This document shows positions 1-5,140 of a DNA stretch of 5,591 bases, piece by piece. The stretch is from JBKPHS01 sp046729975 (GTDB taxonomy: Bacteria; Actinomycetota; Thermoleophilia; Solirubrobacterales; Thermoleophilaceae): positions 1 to 5,591 of the forward strand of contig JBKPHS010000108.1 of assembly GCA_046729975.1 (NCBI GenBank). Direction: 5' to 3'. Position numbers and translations under genes: made by a program. Numbering within the stretch: the first letter of the stretch is position 1; the number at the start of each line of letters is the position of its first letter. A model generated the notes under the pieces. The model searched no databases. It worked only from the letters and a program-made list of their open reading frames with translations, and was not told where the DNA came from.

Positions 1-972
1 GAAATAGGCTGAGCCCGCCAGCGCGCGGTCGAAGCCCGACCAGCGCTCGCCGTCGGCGAGGCTCTTCTCGAGCCGGTCGAAGCTGCCCAGCGTGCCCCCC
101 AGGTTGTCGATCATGTGCACGAGCGTCGCCTCGCGGGTGCAAGGGACCACCGGGCTGCCGTGCTCGAGCTGGCCGTGGTGGGAGAGGATGATGTGCAGGA
201 CAGCCTGCGCCATGTCGGGCGGGAACCCGGGCAGCTGCTCGATCTCGCGACGGACCAGGTAGTAGCCAAGCGCGATCTCGCCCTGGAGCTTGCCTGCATC
301 GGTCAGCTCGATCGCGCCGCCGTCGAGTGCGTAGGCCTCGGTCTTGCCGATGTCGTGCAGGAGCGCCCCGGTCACGGCGACGTCGTGGTCGACGCCCGGG
401 AAGGTGGAGCCCGCGGCGATCGCGTGGACGGCCTTCGCCACGGACAGGGAGTGCTCCAGCAGACCGTGCCGGTAGGCCTGGTGGTAGTGCTTAGCGGCCG
501 GCGCCTCGCCGTAACGGCGCCAGGCGTCTGAGTCCTCGGCGAAGAAGCGCTCGAGCAGCGCGCGGAGGTGAGGATTGCGGATCGTCTCGACGAGCTCGCG
601 CAGCTCCTCGACCATCTGCGCCAGCGGCGCGCTCGGCGCATCGTGCAGGTCGGCGGGCTCGTACTCCCCGTCCTCCGCGGCCCTCAGGCGCCGCACCGTC
701 AGGCAGGCGCCGAACTTGGCGTCGACCGAGAAGGTGCCGAGGACACGCACCGCCGTGCCCGACACGGCGGCCGCGGCGATCTCCTCGACATCGTCCCAGA
801 CGACGGCCTCGAGGGCGCCCGTCGAGTCGCCCAGCTCGAGCTTCAGGAACGCGTCGCCGTTGCGCTTCTGGCGCCTGCTGCGCTCGCGCACCACGAACAC
901 GGAGTCGACTGCCTGGCCGTCGCAGAGGTCGCGAACGAAGGCCTTCTCACGGGTGAGCGTCGGCTGCTCCAT
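1..972 (-). CDS. YhaM-family 3'-5' exoribonuclease (OB-fold plus HD domain), C-terminus cut by window edge
   Basis: The 324 visible residues start at ATG (972-970) and stay open to base 1, so the C-terminal end is missing. Residues about 15-98 look like an OB-fold nucleic-acid-binding domain, with FLKLELGDSTG (42-52), AVVWDD and VRVLGTF. From about residue 160 an HD phosphohydrolase domain follows: YRHGLLEHS (H169, H174), the signature LLHDIGK (H206, D207), SHHG (H265, H266) and MIDN (D289), the usual metal ligands. OB plus HD in this order is the architecture of Bacillus subtilis YhaM, a 3'-5' exonuclease of RNA and single-stranded DNA about 314 residues long, so little should be missing. 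A cytoplasmic role in RNA turnover is inferred from the family. It is transcribed divergently from the SDR gene. No Shine-Dalgarno sequence precedes the ATG. An in-frame TTG at 984-982 is a less likely start. The family assignment is strong; the exact substrate is not shown. Confidence 0.88.
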   Translation of the reverse strand, partial: MEQPTLTREKAFVRDLCDGQAVDSVFVVRERSRRQKRNGDAFLKLELGDSTGALEAVVWDDVEEIAAAAVSGTAVRVLGTFSVDAKFGACLTVRRLRAAEDGEYEPADLHDAPSAPLAQMVEELRELVETIRNPHLRALLERFFAEDSDAWRRYGEAPAAKHYHQAYRHGLLEHSLSVAKAVHAIAAGSTFPGVDHDVAVTGALLHDIGKTEAYALDGGAIELTDAGKLQGEIALGYYLVRREIEQLPGFPPDMAQAVLHIILSHHGQLEHGSPVVPCTREATLVHMIDNLGGTLGSFDRLEKSLADGERWSGFDRALAGSAYF

Positions 973-982
973 CGGCTTGGCC

Positions 983-988
983 AACTTA
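983..988 (-). promoter_or_regulatory. Candidate -10 element for the YhaM-type gene
   Basis: Read on the minus strand, this is TAAGTT, which fits the TANNNT pattern of actinobacterial -10 boxes. It ends 10 bases before the ATG at 972, so transcription would begin within a few bases of the start codon and the mRNA would be leaderless or nearly so. No convincing -35 hexamer is visible about 17 bases upstream. Weak support; it rests on position and a short motif only. Confidence 0.3.
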
Positions 989-1028
989 GAGCCGGAGCCG
1001 GACGACACACGGCCATTCGCGGTGGCGT

Positions 1029-1034
1029 TAGGGT
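1029..1034 (+). promoter_or_regulatory. Candidate -10 element for the SDR gene
   Basis: TAGGGT matches TANNNT and would place a start of transcription near 1041, giving a leader of about 33 bases before the GTG at 1074. No clear -35 hexamer is seen. A short dyad, TCCAT-GCGG-ATGGA (1034-1047), lies immediately downstream and would cover the transcription start, so it could be an operator, although five-base arms can arise by chance. Confidence 0.28.
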
Positions 1035-1063
1035 CCATGCGGATGGAGTCGCGCGAGGGCAGC

Positions 1064-1067
1064 GAGG
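1064..1067 (+). promoter_or_regulatory. Ribosome binding site that supports the GTG start of the SDR gene
   Basis: GAGG lies six bases upstream of GTG at 1074, a normal Shine-Dalgarno spacing. It supports this GTG as the start. Two ATG codons just upstream (1037 and 1043) are in a different frame, which ends at a TGA at 1070-1072. Confidence 0.55.
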
Positions 1068-1073
1068 CCTGAC

Positions 1074-1763
1074 GTGGCGGGCGTCGTGCTGGTCGCGGGC
1101 GGCACCGGAGCGCTCGGCGGGGCGGTGCTCCGGGAGCTCCTCGGAAGCGGGTACGCGGTGACTGCGACCTGGCTCGTCGAGCATGAGCGCGAGCGGGTAG
1201 AGAGCGAGCTCGGCGGCGAGGAAGGCCTCACGCTCGTCCGCGCGGACCTCATGGACCCGGACGCCGTGGAGGGCGCGGTCGCGGGCATCGAGGGCCTGCA
1301 GGCGGTGGTCAACCTGGTCGGCGGCTTCTCGATGGGCGGGAGGGTCCACGAGACCGATCCCGACGACTTCGCGGAGATGATCAGGCTCAACCTGACGCCG
1401 GGCTTCCTGCTCGCGCGTGCGGCCATGCCGCGTCTGGTGGAGGCCGGCGGAGGCGCTTTCGTTGGCGTCTCCGCCCGCGCCGCCCTCAGGCCGTTCCCCG
1501 GCGCCGCCGGCTACGTCGTAGGCAAGGCGGCGGTCATGGCCTTGATCCAGGCGCTCGACGCCGAGTATCGCGGCGACGGCGTGCGCTGCAACGCGATCCT
1601 CCCGAGCGTGATCGACACGCCGGCAAACCGCCGCGACCAGCCGGACGCCGACCATTCGAAGTGGGTGGCGCCGGAGGAGATCGCGCGCGTCATCCGCTTC
1701 CTCGTCTCCGATGAGTCGAAGCCGATCAGCGGCGCCGGGGTGCCGGTCTACGGGCGGGCCTGA
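1074..1763 (+). CDS. Short-chain dehydrogenase/reductase, dihydropteridine-reductase-like
   Basis: A 229-residue Rossmann-fold SDR. The nucleotide-binding glycine motif AGGTGALGG is at residues 8-16 right after the first strand. NLVGG (80-84) corresponds to the NAGG motif, N106 is the structural Asn, and the catalytic set is S133, Y147 and K151 (YVVGK). After the active site, DTPANR (181-186) followed by PDADHSKW (190-197) resembles my recollection of the same region in human quinoid dihydropteridine reductase (DTPMNR, PEADFSSW). The protein also shares that enzyme's compact length and GYxxxKxAV segment. Bacterial relatives are usually annotated only as SDR oxidoreductases, so the substrate is open; NAD(P)H-dependent carbonyl or pterin reduction in the cytoplasm is inferred. 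The GTG start is backed by GAGG six bases upstream and leaves the normal few residues before the first beta strand. The gene's 3' end overlaps the convergent EcsC-family gene by 16 bases. Confidence 0.9.
   Translation: MAGVVLVAGGTGALGGAVLRELLGSGYAVTATWLVEHERERVESELGGEEGLTLVRADLMDPDAVEGAVAGIEGLQAVVNLVGGFSMGGRVHETDPDDFAEMIRLNLTPGFLLARAAMPRLVEAGGGAFVGVSARAALRPFPGAAGYVVGKAAVMALIQALDAEYRGDGVRCNAILPSVIDTPANRRDQPDADHSKWVAPEEIARVIRFLVSDESKPISGAGVPVYGRA
1748..1763. other. Sixteen-base 3' overlap of convergent genes (SDR and EcsC-family)
   Basis: The SDR gene's last codons and TGA (1761-1763) overlap the end of the minus-strand EcsC gene, whose stop is at 1748-1750. There is no intergenic space for a conventional hairpin-plus-U terminator in either direction, so the transcripts probably overlap at their 3' ends. 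Confidence 0.75.
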
Positions 1764-2389
1764 GCCTGCCCGCCGTAGTAGCGCAGCGCCCGGTTGCCGA
1801 GAGCCGCCGTGACACGCGCGTTCGCCATCGCGTTGAGCGGCGAGGCGAGCAGCGGCACGAGGCGGAGCGTGGCCCGCTTGGCCGCGTAGCGCCCCGCCAT
1901 CAGGGCGAGCCGTCCAGGCCTGCGCTGCTGCTCGGTCTTCGAATCCACGTACTGCAAGGCCATGTGGCGGCCGATGCCGTCGAGCGCCTCACGGGCCTCG
2001 GCGGCCGTCGGATAGATGCCCTGGAGCGCGAGCAGCTCCGCCGGGCGCATCGGGTGTCGCGGGTCGAATCCGTAGGCGGCGGCGATGTAGAAGACCATCC
2101 GCCCCTGGATCCACGTGAGCGCCACCGCGTCCGGCACTGCCGTGACCGCTCCCCCGATGCCGAGCGCGGCCCCCTCCATGCGCGCCAGCCAGACGTGCTT
2201 GCGGCGTGCGATCCGTGCCGCGGCAGCCGGCTCGTGGTGTGCGCGCGTCAGCGCAGCCCAGCGCTCGGCGGGACCCGCGAAGTGCTCGGCCGCGGCGATG
2301 GCGATGTGCTCCGGCGTCCGGTCGGGCCGCTCGCGGATGCGCCTCCAGAGCGACTCGGGGACCTGCTCGATGGCGGCGATCTCGTCCAC
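1748..2389 (-). CDS. EcsC-family protein
   Basis: A 213-residue protein that I assign to the EcsC family from two segments. Residues 72-108 are rich in small and hydrophobic residues, include AVPDAVALTW (85-93) and end in IAAAYGFD, like the family's core 'P-D ... IA-x-YG'. The C-terminal stretch LVPLLASPLNAMANARVTAALGNRA (177-201) matches the usual 'P-x-G-x-x-x-A-x-x-N-x-x-T-x-x-x-G-x-x-A' ending. The N-terminal 70 residues are charged and helical-looking. EcsC was named from the Bacillus ecs ABC-transporter operon, but no transporter gene is present here and the biochemical function is unknown. The segment 72-105 might associate with the membrane; I see no signal peptide. GTG (2389-2387) is the only good start: the next in-frame Met (71) is inside the core. 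It has no Shine-Dalgarno sequence, and a TANNNT hexamer sits six bases upstream. Confidence 0.78.
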   Translation of the reverse strand: MDEIAAIEQVPESLWRRIRERPDRTPEHIAIAAAEHFAGPAERWAALTRAHHEPAAAARIARRKHVWLARMEGAALGIGGAVTAVPDAVALTWIQGRMVFYIAAAYGFDPRHPMRPAELLALQGIYPTAAEAREALDGIGRHMALQYVDSKTEQQRRPGRLALMAGRYAAKRATLRLVPLLASPLNAMANARVTAALGNRALRYYGGQAQARP

Positions 2390-2395
2390 GGCCGG

Positions 2396-2401
2396 AGCAT
2401 A
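2396..2401 (-). promoter_or_regulatory. Candidate -10 element for a leaderless EcsC-family transcript
   Basis: Minus-strand TATGCT fits TANNNT and is followed by exactly six bases and then the GTG at 2389. That spacing places the transcription start at or next to the first base of the start codon. No Shine-Dalgarno sequence exists upstream of this GTG, which is consistent with a leaderless mRNA. No strong -35 box is visible. Confidence 0.42.
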
Positions 2402-2438
2402 GGCGGAGGGTCGCGGTTTGCCCGGGAGCGGACGCAGG

Positions 2439-2444
2439 TAGTCT
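2439..2444 (+). promoter_or_regulatory. Candidate -10 element for a leaderless ferritin-like transcript
   Basis: TAGTCT fits TANNNT and is followed by six bases (CAACCC) and the ATG at 2451. The bases before the ATG contain no purine-rich ribosome binding site. TTTGCC at 2417-2422, sixteen bases upstream, is a weak candidate for the -35 element. The geometry mirrors that of the divergent EcsC-family gene. Confidence 0.45.
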
Positions 2445-2450
2445 CAACCC

Positions 2451-2960
2451 ATGGCTCAGACGACACCATCACAGGGCATCCTCAGCCCCGACATGAGGGA
2501 AGAGCGCGACGAGCTGATCGCGTTGCTCGAGAAGGCGTACTGGATGGAGATCGAGACGGTGATGAGCTACCTCGCCAACTCGATCAACCCGGACGGCGTG
2601 CGGGCGCAGGAGATCATCGAGTCCCTCGAGGAGGACATCCAGGAGGAGCTGGGGCACGCGCAGAGGTTCGGCAGCCGGATCAAGGAGCTCTACGGCGTCG
2701 TGCCGGGCTCGCTCGCCTTCGAGGCCGAGCAGAGCTACCTCCAACCGCCGGAGCGCCAGACCGACATCGTGCACGTCATCAAGGGCGTGATCGCAGCCGA
2801 GACCGGCGCGATCGAGCACTACAACCGCATCATCGAGTTCTGCGACGACAAGGACCTGGTGACCCAGGACATGGTGATCGACATCCTGCGCGACGAGGAG
2901 GGCCACCGGCGCCTGTTCGAAGGCTTCCTGCGCGAGTACGAGGCCGAGGGCCTGGCGTAG
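2451..2960 (+). CDS. Bacterioferritin-like di-iron ferritin-family protein
   Basis: A 169-residue four-helix-bundle protein. It carries a complete ferroxidase-type ligand set in the expected order: E33 in helix A (seven residues before Y40, as in bacterioferritin), E66xxH69 in helix B, E117 in helix C and E149xxH152 in helix D. The last lies in DMVIDILRDEEGH (140-152), very close to the bacterioferritin helix-D sequence. The bacterioferritin haem-ligand Met, which directly follows the helix-B Glu, is Leu67 here, so a Bfr-type haem site looks absent. An N-terminal extension of about 15 residues precedes helix A. Likely roles are iron oxidation and storage, or peroxide consumption in the cytoplasm; whether it forms a 24-mer cage cannot be told. 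The ATG start has no Shine-Dalgarno sequence but a -10-like box six bases upstream. The aldo-keto reductase gene begins 16 bases after its stop, suggesting one transcript. Confidence 0.85.
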   Translation: MAQTTPSQGILSPDMREERDELIALLEKAYWMEIETVMSYLANSINPDGVRAQEIIESLEEDIQEELGHAQRFGSRIKELYGVVPGSLAFEAEQSYLQPPERQTDIVHVIKGVIAAETGAIEHYNRIIEFCDDKDLVTQDMVIDILRDEEGHRRLFEGFLREYEAEGLA

Positions 2961-2976
2961 CGAACGGCCGGTTGAG

Positions 2977-3999
2977 GTGTACGCCGCCGCCGCCGACCGA
3001 TACGAGTCGATGCAGTACCGCCGCTGCGGGGGCAGCGGCCTGAAGCTTCCTGCGATCTCGCTAGGCCTCTGGCAGAACTTCGGCGACGATCGCCCGCTCG
3101 AGACCAGCCGCGCAATCCTGCGGCGCGCCTTCGACCTTGGCATCACGCACTTCGACCTGGGCAATAACTACGGGCCGCCATACGGCTCGGCCGAGTCGAA
3201 CTTCGGGCGGATCCTCGCCGAGGACCTGAGGCCCTACCGCGACGAGCTCGTGATCTCCACCAAGGCGGGATACGACATGTGGCCCGGCCCCTACGGCGAC
3301 TGGGGCTCGCGCAAGTACCTCCTGGCCAGCCTCGACCAGAGCCTGCGGCGGATGGGACTCGACTACGTCGACATCTTCTACTCGCACCGGGCGGACCCCG
3401 AGACGCCGCTCGAGGAGACCCTCGGGGCGCTGGACACCGCCGTCCGGGAGGGCAAGGCGCTCTATGCCGGCATCTCCTCCTACTCCGCCGAGCGCACCGA
3501 GGACGCGGTCCGGATCCTGCGCGACCTCGGCACCCCGCTGCTGATCCACCAGCCGTCGTACTCGCTCCTCAATCGCTGGATCGAGGACGGGCTGCTGGAC
3601 GTTCTCGGCCGCGAGGGCGTCGGGTGCATCGTGTTCTCGCCGCTCGCCCAGGGGATGCTCACCGACAAGTACCTCCGCGGCATCCCGCAGGGCTCGCGCG
3701 CCGCACGCGACGGGTCGCTCACGCCCGACATGCTCACGGACGAGAACCTCGAGCACATCCGCGCCCTCAACGAGATCGCGCAGCGCCGGGACCAGAGCCT
3801 CGCGCAGCTCGCGCTGGCCTGGACCCAGCGCGACGAGCGCGTGACATCGACGCTCATCGGCGCCAGCAGCGTCGCTCAGCTGGAGAACAGCGTCGCGGCG
3901 CTTCGCCGGCCCGACTTCACCGAGGACGAGCTCGCCGAGATCGACCGCTACGCCCAGGAGGGCAACCTCAACATCTGGGCGAGCTCGAGCAGCGTCTGA
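2977..3999 (+). CDS. yghZ: YghZ-type aldo-keto reductase (L-glyceraldehyde 3-phosphate reductase family)
   Basis: A 340-residue TIM-barrel aldo-keto reductase. The catalytic tetrad is D60, Y65, K96 and H137 (in FDLGNNYG, STKAGYD and YSHR). NADPH-binding features follow late in the barrel: SPLAQGMLTDKY (221-232), LIGASS (293-298) and QLENSV (301-306). The whole length tracks E. coli YghZ as I remember it, including STKAGYDMWPGPYG and SRKYLLASLDQSL. That enzyme reduces L-glyceraldehyde 3-phosphate and methylglyoxal with NADPH. The GTG at 2977 is preferred over ATG 3010 because the extra residues, ending DRYESMQYRRCG, align with the YghZ N-terminus (ERYGQMQYRYCG) and give nearly the same start. 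The Shine-Dalgarno signal is poor, so coupling to the upstream ferritin gene is plausible. One difference is Q33 where YghZ has His in LWHNF. Related K+-channel beta subunits belong to the same superfamily, but YghZ similarity is much closer. The exact substrate is inferred. Confidence 0.92.
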   Translation: MYAAAADRYESMQYRRCGGSGLKLPAISLGLWQNFGDDRPLETSRAILRRAFDLGITHFDLGNNYGPPYGSAESNFGRILAEDLRPYRDELVISTKAGYDMWPGPYGDWGSRKYLLASLDQSLRRMGLDYVDIFYSHRADPETPLEETLGALDTAVREGKALYAGISSYSAERTEDAVRILRDLGTPLLIHQPSYSLLNRWIEDGLLDVLGREGVGCIVFSPLAQGMLTDKYLRGIPQGSRAARDGSLTPDMLTDENLEHIRALNEIAQRRDQSLAQLALAWTQRDERVTSTLIGASSVAQLENSVAALRRPDFTEDELAEIDRYAQEGNLNIWASSSSV

Positions 4000-4003
4000 C
4001 GGG
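4000..4003. other. Four-base convergent junction between the aldo-keto reductase and Gfo/Idh genes
   Basis: The plus-strand TGA ends at 3999 and the minus-strand TAA occupies 4006-4004. There is no room for an intergenic terminator. A ten-base perfect palindrome (CCGCCGGCGG, 4008-4017) lies in the last codons of the Gfo/Idh gene but lacks a loop and a T-tract. Confidence 0.75.
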
Positions 4004-5140
4004 TTAGCCGCCGGCGGAGGGCTGGATCGGCTCGGCGCGGCCCGTCCCGCCCGATCGCAGCGCGGCGGCGAAGATGCGGTGGCTCTCGAGCGCCTCCTCC
4101 GGAGTCACGCAGCCGAAGCGGCCGTCGAGGGCGCCGGCGCGCTCGGCCAGGAAGGCCGCCCACATCTGCAGCACCGCGTCCGCGAAGCCGAATTCGAAGA
4201 TTCCTCCAGTGATGGTGGGGAAGGCCGACTGGCTCCCGACCTCCAGGCGCTCCCACGCCTGGTGGCCATCGCGCACCGCGAAGCGATGGACGGCCTTGGG
4301 CTCGGCCGTCGAGAACGCCACGCCGCCGTCCATGCCCAGCGCGGTGATTTGCCACGTGTTCAGGTTGCCGGGCGCGATGCGGTAGGTGCGCAGCGTGAGC
4401 GGAAAACCGGCGTCGCAGTGCAGCGCCGCGTTGTCGATCGTGTCGCAGGGGACGGGGCGGCCGTCGGCGCCGGGCCGCTCGGTGACGATGTTCTCGAGCT
4501 GGCCGAAGACACTGCTCGGACGCCAGCCGACCCGAAGCGGGATGTGAGTGACGTGCATCCCGAGATCTCCCATCACGCCGATCTCTCCGCAGTAGCGAGC
4601 CTGGCGCTTCCAGTTGATGGGCTTGCTGCGGTCGAGATCGCTCGAGTGGAGGAAGGCGCTCTCCACCTCGATCACCTGCCCGAGCGCTCCCGAGCGGATC
4701 GTCTCGAGCGCGAGCTGGGCCCCCGGGAAGAAGGGGAACTCGCTCGAGCAGCGCGCAAAGAGATCCGGCCGCTCATCCAGTGCCCGGACGATTCGCGCCG
4801 CGGCGTCGAGGTCGATTCCGAACGGCTTCTCGCCCAGGAAGTCCTTGCCGGCGGCGATCGCGTCGAGGTAGAGGCGCTCGTGCAGGTGGTGGGGGACGGC
4901 CAGATACAGAACGTCGATGGCGTCGTCGGCGAGAAGGTCCGCGTAGTCGCCGGTGCGGAGCCGAACGCTGTCGACCCGGTCGAACCAGGACAGCGCCTCC
5001 GGACTCGTGTCGCAGACCGCGACCAGCTCTGGCCGTGCAGGGTGATCCTGCAGCGCCGCCCAGCGCCCGATGGCGGCGGCCAGCTCGCGGCCCATGAGGC
5101 CGCCGCCAACGACCCCGACGCGGACGTGCTGCGCGCTCAA
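4004..5140 (-). CDS. Gfo/Idh/MocA-family NAD(P)-dependent oxidoreductase (sugar or polyol dehydrogenase)
   Basis: A 378-residue protein with the two-domain Gfo/Idh/MocA layout. The N-terminal Rossmann domain has GVVGGGLMG (9-17) as the dinucleotide loop, AVCDTS (41-46) at the end of strand 2, YLAVPHHLH (79-87) and the family signature GEKPF (103-107). The C-terminal alpha/beta domain carries GDLGMHVTH (191-199). By analogy with inositol 2-dehydrogenase, K105, D192 and H196 would be the catalytic residues. It probably oxidises a sugar, inositol or sugar derivative; the substrate cannot be read from sequence. The frame is open far upstream through the aldolase gene, but residues there are low-complexity Arg/Ala/Gly. 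The start is therefore taken as TTG (5140-5138), five codons before the first beta strand. It overlaps the aldolase stop as TTGA, suggesting translational coupling. Length and motifs are complete. Confidence 0.88.
   Translation of the reverse strand: MSAQHVRVGVVGGGLMGRELAAAIGRWAALQDHPARPELVAVCDTSPEALSWFDRVDSVRLRTGDYADLLADDAIDVLYLAVPHHLHERLYLDAIAAGKDFLGEKPFGIDLDAAARIVRALDERPDLFARCSSEFPFFPGAQLALETIRSGALGQVIEVESAFLHSSDLDRSKPINWKRQARYCGEIGVMGDLGMHVTHIPLRVGWRPSSVFGQLENIVTERPGADGRPVPCDTIDNAALHCDAGFPLTLRTYRIAPGNLNTWQITALGMDGGVAFSTAEPKAVHRFAVRDGHQAWERLEVGSQSAFPTITGGIFEFGFADAVLQMWAAFLAERAGALDGRFGCVTPEEALESHRIFAAALRSGGTGRAEPIQPSAGG
5137..5140 (-). promoter_or_regulatory. TTGA start/stop overlap coupling aldolase and Gfo/Idh genes
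   Basis: On the minus strand, TTGA contains both the TTG start of the Gfo/Idh gene (5140-5138) and the TGA stop of the aldolase (5139-5137). It is the TTG version of the common ATGA overlap used for reinitiation by terminating ribosomes. A weak purine-rich stretch (CAGGG) sits directly before it. Confidence 0.6.

Noticed and set aside
568..1161. Plus-strand open frames of 165 and 197 codons opposite the YhaM gene
   Set aside because: The minus strand contains clear OB-fold and HD motifs here; the plus frames are Arg/Ser-rich shadows without a domain.
843..1655. A 270-codon minus-strand open frame across the SDR gene and the start of the YhaM gene
   Set aside because: It is antisense to a well-supported SDR, has an Arg/Ala/Asp-rich composition without any recognisable domain, and is what third-position GC bias produces in opposite frames.
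2398..2400. Minus-strand ATG upstream of the EcsC gene considered as its start
   Set aside because: It is out of frame with the EcsC coding sequence; it is better read as part of the TATGCT -10 candidate.
2451..2960. The ferritin-like protein as encapsulin cargo
   Set aside because: Encapsulated ferritins are shorter single-hairpin proteins with a C-terminal targeting peptide; this one has all four helices' ligands, no evident targeting tail and no encapsulin gene nearby.
1964..3043. A 359-codon plus-strand open frame spanning the EcsC gene, spacer and ferritin gene
   Set aside because: It crosses two real genes and a divergent promoter region, is rich in Arg and Gly, and has no coherent domain; a GC-bias shadow.
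3061..3756. A 231-codon minus-strand open frame opposite the aldo-keto reductase
   Set aside because: The plus strand encodes a full YghZ-like enzyme with its catalytic tetrad; the antisense frame has no recognisable motif.
4008..4017. Ten-base perfect palindrome CCGCCGGCGG near the aldo-keto reductase/Gfo-Idh junction, considered as a terminator
   Set aside because: It has no loop or T-tract, lies inside codons, and such GC palindromes are expected by chance in this composition.
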